Assembly: GCA_033239525.1 (NCBI GenBank)
Contig: BSYO01000013.1
Span: forward strand, 6,596,501 to 6,660,500
Reading direction: 5' to 3'
DNA: 64,000 bases
Origin: Nepenthes gracilis
Lineage: Eukaryota > Streptophyta > Magnoliopsida > Caryophyllales > Nepenthaceae
A model generated the notes under the pieces. It was not told where the DNA came from. It saw nothing but the letters and a program-made list of their open reading frames with translations, and made no database searches. Shown in pieces: positions 1-12,331 of this stretch (its first letter is position 1; the number at the start of each line of letters is the position of its first letter). The position numbers were made by a program, and so were the translations under genes.

Positions 1-1190
1 ATGAAATAACTAGAAAATTCTCCTCTAGTGATAGTGAGTAATTGGTATGCAAATTAAAAAAGTCCATGTATGGATTGAAACAAGCATCCCATCAATGGTA
101 TTTAAAATTTGATAAAATTATCTCTTCATTCGATTTTGAAGAGAATATTTTCGATCAATGTATATACCAGCAGGTCAGTGGGAGTAAGACTTGTTTCCTT
201 ATCTTATATGTGGATGATATTTTACTTGCATCCAATGATAAAGAGTTGTTGTATGAGGTGAAATAATTTCTCTCTGAAAAATTTGAAATGAAAGATATGG
301 GTGATGCATCTTATGTCATTGGCATAAAGATACATCGAGACAGACCGCGTTGTATTCTGGGTTTATCTCAAGAGACCTATATCAATAAGGTTTTAGAGAA
401 ATTTCGGATGAAAAATTATTCACCAAGTGTAGCACCCATTGTGAAGGGTGATAGGCTTAATTTGAGTCAATGCCCGAAAAATGATTTAAAACGGGAACAT
501 ATCAAAAACATTCCATATGCTTCCGTTGTTAGAAGTTTGATGTATACTCAGGTATGTACAAGACCTAACATAGCATTTGCAGTTGGAATGTTGGGAAGAT
601 TTCAGAGTAATCCAGGAATCGAACACTAAAAAATTGCCAAGAAAGTCATTAGGTATCTTCAAGGTACCAAAGACTACATACTTACATATAGACGGACCGA
701 CAATCTGAAAGTTTTGGGGTACTCCGATTCAGACTTTGCTGGATGCGTTGATTCACGTAAATCAACATCCGGTTACATATTTTTATTTGTCGGTGGAGCT
801 GTATCCTGGCGGAGTGCAAAACAAACTTTAATTGCTGCTTTTACTATGGAGGCTGAATTCGTTACTTGTTTCGAGGCTACAAAGCATGGTGTATGGATGA
901 TGAATTTCATGTCTAGGCTTAGAGTGGTTGATTCCATCTCAATGCCATTAAAAATATTTTACGATAATTCAGCTACTATTTTCTTTGTTAAAAATAACAA
1001 AAGTAGCAGTCAAAGTAAACACATCGACATTCAGTTTTTAGCCTAAAGGAGCACATTAAAGGAAAGAAAATTTCTATTGAGCATATCAGCACTGAATTGA
1101 TGATCGCTGATCCTTTGACTAAAGGCATGCCACCATTAATGTTTAAGGATCTTGTAACTCAAATGGGATTGAGTTTCATTTTGTAATTTT
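1..1190 (+). mobile_element. Ty1/copia retrotransposon relic A: RT C-terminal half and RNase H
   Basis: Decayed 3' part of a copia pol gene, entering from the left edge. The translated frames show the SMYGLKQA motif (about 62-88), the RT catalytic LYVDD box (about 206-220), the RPNIAFAVG segment (about 561-585), and the RNase H motifs YSDSDFAGC (720-746) and SKHID (1013-1027). The pol terminus ADPLTKGMPP with its stop is at about 1108-1185. Breaks: stop codons at 264-266 and 627-629, and a frame change near 1046. The same family recurs in opposite orientation at 2108-3470. It is non-coding today. Confidence 0.88.
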
Positions 1191-1469
1191 CATTGTATGG
1201 ACAATGATATTATAAATTCCTATTTTATTATTGTGATATTTCTCAAAAATTGTATACACATTAATTGAATTGAAATATCATTAAATTGGACAAAGAATAA
1301 ACGTAGGGTTTATTCATAAAGTAAAGTTACCGGATGACTTGAAAAATATAATATATTGTAATACATTGAAGATATTATTCATTATTAGAGGACTTATCGC
1401 CATAATTCATATATTTATTTCTTAAGTTTGAGAATTGATGAGTTTAGTTATCACATCAAATAAAATATG

Positions 1470-1980
1470 GACCAAGTGGGAGAATATGGGCTTCAGCCCA
1501 ATTAACTGAGTCTGGCCCATTAGCCATTGAGCCGCCAAGCGAGCCGAGCCGAGCCGAGAGCCGGCTTCAATAAGCCGTTTTCGAGTCGATTTTCAGTCGC
1601 TAGGGTTTCCACTTCGTTTCGTCTTCCTCAATCGATTGTAACCTTCAGATGTTTAACTCAGTTAATTGCTGAAGTATTAGTGGTCCATTAAGTGATGATA
1701 ACTCTCCCATTAAGTCAATTAATCAATTTTGGCCGGTTTGAGTACAAAACGCTCGGTTGAGGCGAGTGATAGTTTCGCCTATAAATTGAGCCTTCTAGCT
1801 TTGTTCCGAACACCCAACTCAAACATTATACCATCTAAAGGAGTGAAGGAGTGTCCAGAAGCACGAAACCCCTCCGAATCCAAAGTTCAAAAACAGAACA
1901 CGTAAAATGGCTGGAAGTATAAAGTCGATTCTAAATTCCGCTTTAGTGGTTGTTTTAACCACATCAATGTCTAACATATA
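1470..1980 (+). repeat. Probable polypurine tract and 3' LTR of copia relic A
   Basis: About 285 bp past the pol stop is a purine-rich stretch (ACCAAGTGGGAGAAT, 1471-1485), as found before copia 3' LTRs. What follows has LTR traits: a TATA-like CCTATAAATTGAG near 1778 and a short GAGCC-repeat GC-rich block (about 1530-1560). The exact LTR end was not fixed because no second LTR is present. 1190-1470 shows no other feature. Confidence 0.45.
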
Positions 1981-2107
1981 CCTTATACTTATTTTAGGTT
2001 CAATAATTAATGATTACTTTAAAATAATTAATTAATATGTACACAAATTTTTTTAAAAAAAAATATTATAAATAAATAAAAATTTTATTAAAATATTATT
2101 ATCCATA

Positions 2108-3470
2108 TAATGAAAATTATATAATGGAATTTAATTCCATTCTAATTATATGATTCTTGAATATCAATGGTGGCATGTCTTTCATAAAAGAATCAACAAT
2201 CATTAATTTAGTACTAATATGTTTAATGTGTAGTTCTATTCATTTAATGTGCTCATTTATCGCTAAAAACTCAATATCGATATATTTATTTTAATTATTA
2301 TTTTTATTATTTTTAAGCAAGAAAACAGTTGTTGAATTGTCATAATATATTTTTAAAAGTCTTGAAATGGAATCCATCACTTTAAACTCAAATATGAGAT
2401 TTCTCATTTATAAATCATACTTTGTAGCCTCAAAATAAGAAATGTACTCGGCCTTCTTAGTGAAAGCAACAAAAGTTTGCTTTGTACTCCTTTAGGATAC
2501 AACTCTACTAATAAATATAAATATATATCATGATATTAATTTACATAAATTAACACATTTAGCAAAATCTGAATCGAAATAACTCAATATTTTCAAATTG
2601 TTAGTCCATCTATATATAAGTATGTAGTCCTTGGTACCTTGAAGATACCTTATCACTTTTTCAGTAGTTCTTCAGTGATCCATATCTGGATTATTCTAAA
2701 ATCTTTTTAACAATTTCACCGCAAAAGCGTTGTCAGGTTTCGTATATATTTGAACATACATTATTCTTCTAATATTAGAAGTGTATAAATATTTTTCATT
2801 TATTCCCATTCAAAATAATTTTTCAAGTATTAGTTCAAATTAAATCTATTACACTACACAATAGGTATTATATTTGGTGAATAATCTTTCATCCAGAATA
2901 TCTGTAAAATTTTATTAATATAGGCCTTTTGAGATAAACTCAAAATACCTTAAAATCTCTCTCGATGAATCTTAATTCTGATAACATAAGATGTGTCACA
3001 AATATCTTTCATTTTAAATTTATTAGAAAGAAATTATTTCACCTCATGTAACAAACCCTTATTATTAGATGTAAGTAAAATATCGTCCACATATAAAATA
3101 AAAAAATAAATCTTATTTTTACTAACATTCTAATATATACATTGATCTAAAATTTTCTCTTTAAAATTAAATAAAGAGATAATATCGTCAAATTTTAAAT
3201 ATCATTAATAGGATGCTTGTTTTAATCCATATATGAACTTATTAAACTTGCATACTAATCACTCATCATCATTAGAAGAGAATCATTTTGATTATTTCAT
3301 ATAAATCTTTTTCTCTAGGTTACCATTTAGAAAAGCTATTTTTACATCTGTTTGTTGTAATTTTATATTAAAATGGATAACTAATCCAAAATAATACGAA
3401 TAAAATCTTACTTAGATATCGAAGAAAGATATCTGTGTAATCAATATTGTATAATGAGTTTTGCTCTGTC
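2108..3470 (-). mobile_element. Ty1/copia relic A', inverted copy: RT and RNase H
   Basis: Read on the minus strand this shows, from high to low coordinate: the TDVKIAFLNG motif (about 3330-3360), YGLKQAS (about 3212-3232), the catalytic LYVDDILLTSNN (about 3068-3103), the RNase H SYFDSDFAKC (about 2570-2600), EAEYISYFEAT (about 2422-2454) and the terminal DMPPLIFK (about 2140-2170). Residue order and wording match relic A closely, so both are one copia family. It extends further 5' into RT than relic A. It is riddled with stops and AT-drift. Confidence 0.83.
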
Positions 3471-3486
3471 TCAGGTAGGTTACTTG

Positions 3487-4345
3487 TGTTGGGATTTTGG
3501 GTTACTCCCGTGTGGGAAGTATTGCGCGCGCGGTGATGTGGCCAAAGTATAATAAAAGTCAGAGTGATTACACTTGGCCGAAAAGGTATAAAGGTCGAGG
3601 ACTCTAAGTAATAGCCAAAAACTCTAACTGACAGCCGAAGTCTCTAATTAAGGGTTGAAAACTTTGCCTGAAGGCCGAGGACATTGACTAACGTTCAAAG
3701 ACTTTGATTGAAGGGCAAGAACTCTAAGTGATGGCCGATGATATCAGCTATTAACCGAGAATATTAAGTGACAGCCGAGAGCATGAACTAATGGCTAAGG
3801 GCTTCGGTTAACTCGTGGGGACACTAATTGAAAAAGTTAGTAACTTGTAAAATCTGCATAAATAATTTTTTAAAATATGAAGTTGACTTTTAGAGTTGGT
3901 AACCGATTTGTAATGCAGGTCAACTGTTCTCGGCAGGATGGCATTTTGCAGAATTGGTGACAGATTTTGTTGTGTACGTAACCAGTCTACAGAGTAGGTA
4001 GCCGCCCAGTGCCTATAAATATGTGTGCTGAGCTCGGTGTGGGTGAGTGAGAGTGTGAAAGAGAAAAAAACAAACTGGAAACAGGAAGTCGCAATTTTGC
4101 TATTATGCTCTGTTTTCTATTCTCTACTCTCTAAGGGGTTTGTATAACCAATGTTTTCTGTAACTAAAATTTATATAGTGAAATCTTTATGAATTAAATG
4201 TCCCGTGATTTTTTTCTTTTATTCAGAAGAAGATTTTCACGTAAAATTTAGGTATGTTTCCTATTCTCCATTATTTTCTTCCTATTATATGCGGTAAGCA
4301 CTTATCATCGTCATTACCCTCTCAGAGTCACTGTCCTATCAGCAC
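3487..4345 (+). repeat. Solo LTR or truncated LTR related to copia element B
   Basis: Starts with TGTTGGG at 3487 and shares the opening GGGTTACTCCCGTGTG and the closing GTGTCCTGTGATTTTT-like segment with the 5' LTR of element B (4822-5550), diverging in the middle. It contains a short-period repetitive section (about 3590-3790) with recurring GCCGA-type words. The right end is approximate. Confidence 0.6.
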
Positions 4346-4359
4346 TACTTTTCCCCACA

Positions 4360-4500
4360 GCTTGTGTTCTTTTTCAAGGGATTGTGTAACCGATTATATA
4401 TAGTAAAATTTTTCATAGATTATATCATGGTTTTTTTACTTTTGTTGAAAAGAGTTTTACATGATAAAAATCCTTGTGCATTGTTATGTTTTTCATACTC
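4360..4500 (+). repeat. Second partial LTR end, same family
   Basis: The segment with GGGATTGTGTAACCGA and a following ATGGTTTTTTTAC stretch repeats the 3' third of the LTR at 3487-4345, indicating a nested or tandem LTR fragment. It abuts the minus-strand gag fragment at about 4500. Confidence 0.45.
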
Positions 4501-4720
4501 ACAATTTGGTAGCTGACGACCGACAGAAAATTTGTGCTTGTTCCACTACGCGGGTTGTATGTATCCGAGCGAGAATATCCAACATGATTCACAGCAGCAT
4601 TAGCAATGAAGTTTTGATTTTCTAGTTGAATTTTGAGGAGGGAAAGGAGTTGTTGATATTGTACTAGTGAGAGACTTGGTTGACTCTGTTTGACATTTTG
4701 CTCAGGCATCATCAAAACAA
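4500..4720 (-). pseudogene. Copia gag C-terminal fragment
   Basis: Open minus-strand frame with the Gln/Leu-rich LSLVQYQQLLSLLK motif followed by ANAAVNHVG, typical of the linker between the zinc knuckle and protease in plant copia gag-pol. No protease motif follows: the frame runs into LTR sequence at about 4500. It is therefore an isolated fragment, in opposite orientation to element B. Confidence 0.55.
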
Positions 4721-4821
4721 AGCTTTGATTGGCTACACTCTATTCTCCTCTTCCTCTGTTTCATCGAAAATTAGAAGGAAAAATATCGAGTTTATAACAC
4801 ATGTCTTTGGTGTGGGCTGAG

Positions 4822-5550
4822 TGTTGGGTTATGGGTCACTCCCGTGTGAGCCCATGTCCACTTGGCGTGGCGGATGGAGGCAAATATCCTCACCGCATGA
4901 GAAAAACTCGAGTTGCACCTGTTGGGCGCTTAAGGCACATTTTCCAGTAAGCTCCCATTCGCTTCTCATCTTAATTGTGTTCGAGCTCAAATTTCAGAAT
5001 CGGGGCACTCGATCTGTGCCCAAATGGCGCTAGAGCGCGGGCCTGCGCCCGATGCGCGCTCGACGGGTACTTGAGCGCGTGCCTGTTTTTATAAAGCGCG
5101 CACTTTGCGTTTTAGGGTAATGCAGATCAGTTTTTGAGCGCCATTTCAGAGAAAAAAATAAGAGAAAGAGAGAGGAGAATGAGAAGATGAAGATTTGAGC
5201 CTCCAGTTGGGTTTTAAATCAAGTTTCAGTCTCCGTCAATCACACGTACGAAGTTTTTACTACTGAGAAGAATATCTATCGGGTTTCTCTCTACTCTTAC
5301 ACTCTATATTTCTTGTATGGGTTGTGTGAAGTAAGGGGATTGTGACCGTTGAGATTTGTGGTTTATGTAACCAATAAACTGTTGTTAGTAAAAAATTTCG
5401 GATTTCGTGTCCTGTGATTTTTCTTCCTCATTTAATAGGGAGTTTTTCACATAAAAATTGTGCCTTTATTACTTGTGATTGATTGTTGTGTGCTTATCAT
5501 CATTTATTTCGTATTTTTTCGTGGTTCAAATACGTAGTCTATTTCTAACA
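4822..5550 (+). repeat. 5' LTR of copia element B
   Basis: 729 bp bounded by TGTTGGG at 4822 and ...CTAACA ending at 5550, directly before the primer-binding site. It contains a GC-rich block (about 5010-5110) with short GCGC-type words. No 3' partner remains. Confidence 0.72.
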
Positions 5551-5564
5551 AGTGGTATTAGAGA
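5551..5564 (+). other. Primer-binding site of copia element B
   Basis: AGTGGTATTAGAG directly after the LTR end resembles the usual plant copia TGGTATCAGAGC, complementary to the 3' end of initiator tRNA-Met, with one clear mismatch (T for C). Confidence 0.7.
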
Positions 5565-5601
5565 TTTGGTTTGTGTTGGGTGTTGTGACTTGTTTGAATC
5601 G

Positions 5602-6340
5602 ATGGAGGCCAGAAATAAGATGATTTGTTTGAATGGCACGAATTATGATATTTGGTGCAACAAGATGAAGGACTTGTTGTTTTTGAAATCGTTGCACCAT
5701 CCAGTATTTGCTACACAAAAATCGAAATCGAAGTCCGAGGAGAAGTGGGCATTTGAGTATAAACAAGTCTGTGGCTATATTAGGCAATTTGTGGATGAAA
5801 ATGTATATCACCATATTCAGAATGAGACACATGCAAGAACCTTGTGGCAAAAACTTAAAACACTTTATGCCTCGAAGACCGGTAATAATAAATTATTTCA
5901 CTTGATGAAGCTAATGCAAGTGAAGTACAAGGAGGGCTCGTCTGTCACCGATCACTTAAATGAGTTTCAAGGATGTGTTGATCAATTGAGTTGCATGGGC
6001 ATAAAATTTAATGATGAATTGTTGGGTTTGTAGCTTCTGACTACCTTACCGGACTCCTGAAAGGTGATAAGGATTACTATCGTCAATACAGCTCCAAATG
6101 GCATGGTAACTCTTGAGATAACAAAGGGAGCGGTGTTGAATGAAGAGATGAGACGTCGATCACAGGGGTCTTCTTCTACGCACTTCGAAATATTAGAATC
6201 CGCGTCACGGGGAAGAAATAAAGGGCGTGGCCCTAAACCTGCAGAGAATGGTTGAAGTAAATTTAAATCAAAGTATCAGAATCTCGAGTGCCATCACTGT
6301 AGAAAGAAGGGACACATCAAGAAGTATTACTACAAGTGAA
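5602..6340 (+). pseudogene. Copia B gag with degenerate zinc knuckle
   Basis: Starts at ATG 5602 (MEARNKMICL...). The first part matches the UBN2/gag polyprotein fold: LNGTNYDIWCNKMKDLL, LWQKLKTLYASKT, and a DHLNEFQ segment. A stop occurs at about 6031, with frame changes after it. At about 6293-6334 a zinc knuckle is visible in another frame as CHHCRKKGHIKKYY. The last Cys of the CX2CX4HX4C motif has become Tyr, so it could not bind zinc normally. Confidence 0.75.
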
Positions 6341-6459
6341 AGCGAAAAAATAAAGATAGTAATGAAAAGAAGGCAGACAAGACTCGAGATGAAGAAAGAG
6401 CTATTGTTGTTACCAGGAGTGATCTTTGGCTGGTGTGTCAGGAGGATGAGGTAATCAAT

Positions 6460-6816
6460 CTGGCTGATCTTAAGACAAACTGGGTGGCGGATAGTAGTGC
6501 TTCACTTCACGTCACATCACGGAGGGAGTTCTTCACATCATACACTCATGGTGATTTTGAAATGTTGAAAATGGGTAATGAAGGTACATCCCGAATTACT
6601 GGCTGCGGTGATATGTGTCTCACCACAAATAATGGAACCAAGTTGCTATTGAGGGATGTTAGACATGTCCTGCATATTCGGCTAAATCTAATCTCGGTGG
6701 GCAAGCTTGATGATGAGGGTTTTTGTAGTACATTCTACGAAGGAGTATGGAAATTGATTAGAGGGTCTCTAGTTGTAGCTCCGGGCAAAAAAGTTTCTAA
6801 CTTGTATGTGTTGTAA
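6460..6816 (+). pseudogene. Copia B aspartic protease domain
   Basis: Frame with WVADSSASLHVT (about 6481-6516), where the usual catalytic D-S-G-A has Ser for Gly. It is followed by GDMCLTT and RHVLHIRLNLISVGKL, the typical C-terminal part of copia protease. It ends at a stop at about 6814-6816, before the integrase zinc region. Confidence 0.75.
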
Positions 6817-6864
6817 GCCTCGATTGCAGTGGAAGATGTGTATATTACTAGAGATGATGGGTCT

Positions 6865-7700
6865 TCAGATTTGTGTCACCGACGGTTCAGTCACATGGGT
6901 GAGAAGGGCTTGAACTATTTAGCCAAGAAGAATTGTCTTCAGGGTGTAAAAACAACTCAGTTGAATACTTGTCCTCATTGCAAGGCAGGAAAGCAATGAT
7001 GAATTTCATTCAATGTTAATTCATCCACAAGGAAAACTGATCTCCTTGAATGGGTCCACACCGACATATGTGGCCCGTTTAAGGTGAAGACTCTTAGAGG
7101 AGCTCTTTACTTCATCACGTTCATTGATGACTATTCTCAAAAATTGTAGGTGTATTAGTTGAAATCGAAGGATCAAGCTCTTATGTTCTTCAAACATTTT
7201 CAAGCCTTAGTTGAGAGGCAAATGATGAAGAAATTCAAATGCATCCGAAGTGATAATGGTGGGGAGTAAATCAGAGTTTTTGATGAGTATTGCCGATCTC
7301 ATGGAATTCGTCATCAGAAGATTCCACCGAAGACACCACAACTAAATGGGGTGCCCTAATGGATGAATGGGATTTTGATGTAGAGGGTCTGATGTGTGCT
7401 TTTGGAGGTGAAGCTCCCTGGTTCGTTTTGGGGGAAGCCTTGAAGGTCGTGGGCTCACGTCGTCAATTTGTCACCGCACGGTTCCTTGAATGGAGAAGTG
7501 CTTGAAAAGATATGGATTGGAAAAGAAGTATATTACGATCACGTGCGGGTATTTGAATGCAAGACCTTTGTTCACTTTCTCAAAGATGAAAGGACCAAGT
7601 TGGAGTCAAAGACTAAAGAGTGCATATTTTTCGGTTATGGGGAAGATGAGTTTGGATGTCAACTGTATGATTTGATTGAGAATAAGCTGGTTTGATCTAG
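6865..7700 (+). pseudogene. Copia B integrase
   Basis: The HHCC zinc-binding region (LCHRRFSHMG...CPHCKAGK, about 6874-6996) is followed by core motifs HTDICGPF (about 7060), FIDDYS (about 7120) and RSDNGGE (about 7246-7266, with a stop right after E). The C-terminal module SPHGSLNGEV...CIFFGYGEDEFG is at about 7468-7660. Stops at about 7147, 7156, 7267 and 7693, plus a scrambled stretch at about 7340-7460, show it is dead. Confidence 0.75.
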
Positions 7701-8019
7701 GGATGTCGTGTTTATTGAGAATGAGACTATAGAGGATATTGGCAAAGGTGCAAAGACTGCCTCCTAAAATGATGACAGTCGGGCATGTGATTCAAATCCT
7801 ATGTCGGCAGTTGTCCGTCATTAGAGTGAAAATCAAGGCAATACCGAAGAGGAAGAAGACCATGAGACTACAATGCTCGATAGAGATGAGGATGAGGTTG
7901 TCACTCCTAATACTGCTGAGCCTATCGAGACTATTCCACTTCGACGATCCACGAGAGATTGAAGATCCTCTATTCATCTGTCGGTCGATAAGTATATGTT
8001 ACTTACCGATGGAGGAGAG

Positions 8020-9127
8020 CCTGAATCTTTTGAGGAAGCAATGGAGGACGCACACAATGCGGAGTGGATGGAAGCTATGCGAGAAGAGATGCCGTCGTTG
8101 CATGAAAATCACATGTTTGAGTTGACAAGGTTGCCAAAGGGAAGACGAGCGTTAAAGAACAAGTGAGTTTTCAGGCTGAAGACAAATAAAAATAGCTCAC
8201 AATCGAGGTACAAAGCGAGACTGGTTGTGGAGGGTTTCAATAAACGAAAGGGTATTGACATTGACGAGATCTTTGCTCCAGGGGTAAAGATGTCATCTAC
8301 TCGAGTAGTACTCGGGTTGGCTGCTATTCTTGACCTGGAAGCAAAACAGATAGATGTGCGGACGACATTTTTTACGGTGATCTTGAGGAGGAGATCTACA
8401 TGGAGCAGTCGGAGGGATTCCTTGTCAAGGGGAAGGAGCAATTAGTGTGTCATTTCAACAAAAGTCTGTATGGATTGAAACAAGCACCAAGGCAATGGTA
8501 CAAGAAGTTCAAGTCTGTCATGGTGGGTCAGTGCTATCAGAAGACGACCTCGGATCATTGTGTTTTTTGTTCAGACATTTTCTGAGGATGATTTCGTTGT
8601 TCTCTTACTCTATGTGGATGATATGCTGATAGTTGAGCGTAATGTTTCCTGGATCACGGAGTTAAAGCGACAGCTTGGGAAGTTATTTGCTATGAAAAAT
8701 TTGGGACCGACGAAGCAAATTCTGAAAATTAAAATATTTTATGACCGTAAAACGAGGAAGCTATGGATGTTGCATGAGAGTTATGTGGAGAAAGTATTTC
8801 AACGTTTCAACATGGAAAAGTCAAAATCGGTGAGCACCCCGTTAGCTAATCACTTCAAGTAATCGACAATGTCTTTCTATAGAAGATGAAAAACCATACA
8901 TGATAAGCATTACCTATTCTTTAGCCGTGGGTAACCTAATGTATGCTATGGTGTGTACGATGCCAGATATAGCTTATACTATTAGAGCTATTATTCGATT
9001 CTTGTCAAATCCCGGTAAGGAGTATTGGTCTGCGGTAAAATGGATGCTAAAGTATCTCCGAGGAACGGTTGTAGCCTGGATCGTATTTGCTCTTATACAA
9101 TCAAAAGCTATCTTCTCCTATTCATGA
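8020..9127 (+). pseudogene. Copia B reverse transcriptase and start of RNase H
   Basis: Shows WMEAMREEMPSL (about 8068-8100), RYKARLVVEGF (about 8206-8240), the KSLYGLKQAPRQWYKKF equivalent (about 8461-8505), catalytic LLYVDDMLI (about 8605-8630), and NLMYAMVCTMPDI (about 8935-8970). The thumb and connection end KYLRGTVV is at about 9050. Stops and frameshifts lie at about 8164, 8440 and 8583. RNase H breaks off at about 9127. Confidence 0.8.
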
Positions 9128-10488
9128 CCCAAAGACGACTCGTCTACGTATGATTCCTATAGAGAGGGCCAAAAGTCGCAATGCAAATTCAAAATAGACA
9201 ACGCCTATCCACTATAATATACTAAGGCATGTTAAGAAATATCTCCCGCTAAACAACTCGGCCAGGATACATGGTCGGAATAATTTTTGACTTTCTATTG
9301 TAATATTTTGGCATGTCAAAATTTATCATCTGTAATCCTTGGTCCAAATTTATAATTCCTTATTTCGTTAAAGAATTTTGTTCTTAAATACAAAATCCTT
9401 CGTTCCCACTCTATTGGAAAATATTTCATGAGTCAATCAGTTTGTAAGTCCATCAATTAAATACAGAATTTCTTCCATAAGCACATTTCGATACAGATTT
9501 TCATATTTCTCGTAAGTTTAGATCCTCACGTGTTCATAATTTCATACATAAATTATTTGGAGTTTCAAAGAACTAGAAATTTCTTCCCAATAGTTCGTAT
9601 CATGATTCCAGAGCATACAAAATTAACATATTCATAAATTATGAAATTAAATGCAATTCAATCACAATCATAAGTCAGTGTTCAATGTCCCAAGTCCAAT
9701 TTATGCATAAGTTTTGCGGGAGATAGGTCGGAAGGCACTGGGCACGGGTTAGTGTTCCGGTGTGCGCAAACGGCACCAAATGCGGGAATTTGGTCACCAA
9801 ATTGATGGAAATTCATACCCAAGTTGTGGGTTTCGATTATTTAGAGTCAAATCATGCATAAAACCTAAAATAAACAGTAAATTTGGTCCAGGCATGGGTT
9901 AGGGTTCCGAAGTACGAAAAACTGTTCAAATCTCGCTAAACAGACATGAAATTGAAGTATGTTTATGTTAGAGATATGAGTAATACGAAACACAAACTTA
10001 ATCAGGTATCGGAATAAGGATACCCGAAGAGAAACGAGATAAAAGTGTGAGTTAACGAAAGAAAAGGGTATGAGTGCACTTACTTCAATTCGATCTATCA
10101 CCTTTGTAACTAGCATTAGCTTGGAGTCAGACCTGGGGACCTTGGATTTTCTTCCTCTATCTTCTCCTTACGATCTCTCTCTCTCTTCTAACAGATGGCC
10201 GAAAGAATGAGGGAAAAAAGTGCTCGCGGCACTTTTATTTCCTAAGTCAGTGCTCGAGCGCCGGCCGAACACGCGGCAAGTGTGCCCCTACTGGTTTTAG
10301 TACCCGCCCCGAGCGCTGGCCCTCTGTTTTGGACACCGTGGTGCCACCTCGGGCGCCCGTCGGTCCCACATTGCCCAAACGTCCTATGGTCCCAAAACTA
10401 AAATTTTCCCTATGAATTATGCCCAATCTTGATTATATTGATTTAATTACCATTTAACTATTATATTTCATATATCCGGAACCTTACA
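9128..10488 (-). repeat. Probable Ty3/gypsy-type LTR relic, minus strand
   Basis: On the minus strand it begins TGTAAGGTTCCGGATATATG (10488 downwards), and has a GC-rich block (10200-10380) followed by a purine-rich leader (AGAAGAGAGAGAGAGATCG, about 10165-10190). This order, TGTAA start, GC-rich CG-containing section, then leader, matches the solo LTR at 21366-23380. The lower end is taken where it truncates copia B. No target duplication was found. Confidence 0.45.
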
Positions 10489-11397
10489 AGGATAATATGA
10501 GCAATATCATTGGTTAGGGATATCATAAATGGCATAAGCATATTATGGGTATAGTCTTTGAGGAAATTGTTGGAGTAGTGACGATATTATAGATACCAAG
10601 TAATCTTGTGATATTTGTACAACCGTTGGGGACGTCAATATGCTATATTTGGTTTACTATGGTAGAATAAGATTCATAAAGTTTATTATTATCCCATACA
10701 GTGGAGATTATTATATCTCGTACAATGGTGATTTCGTTTGGAGTTGATGATCAGATTTAGTGAAATTCATATTGCAAACTTGATGTCTAGTTATTCATAT
10801 TACTTCTGGGTTATAAATACAACATGTTATTAAATCTTGGATAGTAGTTTGTATATCATATGTTATTATTAATTTTTTTACATATGATATCATAATCCGA
10901 AACACTTATTTGTATTCATGTATTGTTGTTTATATTCACTTGATGAACATTCAGCTCACTCTTACGTTTTCTCGGCTTTAAAGTTGATGTATTGTTGAGG
11001 TATTTATATTCACTTGTTGAACATTCAGCTTAAATACATAAACATTCATGTGTTGTTGATTATTTAGAGTTGATAATCGTAGGTACTAGTCGGGATTTGT
11101 CGGGTTATCATTGAGCACCAGGTAGCAGCGAATTTAGAGTTAGCGACGTATTAGTGAGAGTAAAAAAATTTTCTTTTATTATTATTATTTCTTTTCTATA
11201 TAGTAATTGGATATTTATAGTTGAAACTGCGTCCTTTAATCTTGATAAATATATTAGGTATTTTATTATCTTATATTTTCAAAGGATCAATACTTTTTAA
11301 TATATTAAATTTTGAAATCATTTATATTGATAGATTTTAAAATTTTTCACATGGTCAATCGAGATTGGGTATGGAGACTCGGGCCCGGGTCACCACA
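10489..11397 (+). repeat. LTR-like segment, plus strand
   Basis: AT-rich sequence with a short tandem duplication of ATGTATTGTTG...GAACATTCAGCT (about 10917-10952 and 10988-11030), then a GGTAGCAGCGAATTTAGAG section, ending in GGGTCACCACA (11397) followed by TGGTACTTGC, which may be a worn primer-binding site. Assignment to a gypsy LTR is an inference from these words only. Confidence 0.3.
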
Positions 11398-12331
11398 GTG
11401 GTACTTGCAACGGAGACACCCAAAATCCAATAATTTATGCCATAAACATTCCCTTGCTTTTGAAAATAAATGGTGTGGACATCCATTTGGATCAACCCAT
11501 ATCTAGAAAGTAAATGATGTTACCAAGCCTATACAAATTACTGTATTGATAGAACTTTTTCTTGCGTGCTGTAATTGCATACGAAGCAACCGATTTTTAG
11601 ATTTACACGTCGACTTTATGTAGATTATTTTTTCCTTGACTGAATCCAACTGAATTGTCACCTCTCGCGTGTTTCGTTTTCCAATGATTACTATTGAAGG
11701 CTTTCAATAGGAAGGCCACGGTTACACCGTTGATGCTGATTTGTCGAGACACTTCATGACTTTTGTCGGACATTTCTATGAAAATAATTATAATAAAATA
11801 ATTTATTATTTTTTGTTCAACTCATCCACGAACCGAAACCATCACGTTTTCAATCCTAAAATTAAATTTATTAATTCAATAATTTATAATTAAATTAAAC
11901 CAACTTTTGTCCTTAAAATTCAAATATTTAGTTATTTATTTTATTGACTTAAGAGTTCAGAGTAAATATCGGGATATGAACCTATAAATCTCAGACTATT
12001 AAACAATCCGAACTAACATAAAAATCAAACCATAGAATCCAAACGTCATATCAGAATTGACTCCGACGTTGACAATTATTTAACCTAGAATAATATGTAA
12101 GATAAAAGTATATTAAAGTATCAAAACTATAACCATATCCAAAAAATTTCTATTTAACCATTATAATTTCATTATCAACATTAATTAGATACAATATAAA
12201 TTGAAATATTGAGATTCAACAATTAAAAGCTACAATTCTAATCCAACAACATATTAAAATGTTAAATCAAATCTAGCACCCTAAATTGATATTCAGAACA
12301 AATTTCTTCAAATTATGATCTCTTAATCGTA
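11398..12331. other. AT-rich intergenic DNA, nothing recognised
   Basis: No open frame of note, no clear repeat and no splice-consistent coding segment were seen. Confidence 0.5.

Larger units (their letters stand above)
4822..9127 (+). mobile_element. Ty1/copia retrotransposon B, defective, 3' end missing
   Basis: Has a 5' LTR, a primer-binding site, then gag, protease, integrase, RT and the start of RNase H in canonical copia order. The coding region is interrupted by many stops and frameshifts. At about 9127 the RNase H region ends abruptly against an unrelated LTR-like segment, so the 3' LTR and RNase H catalytic part are absent. It cannot encode active proteins. Confidence 0.88.
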
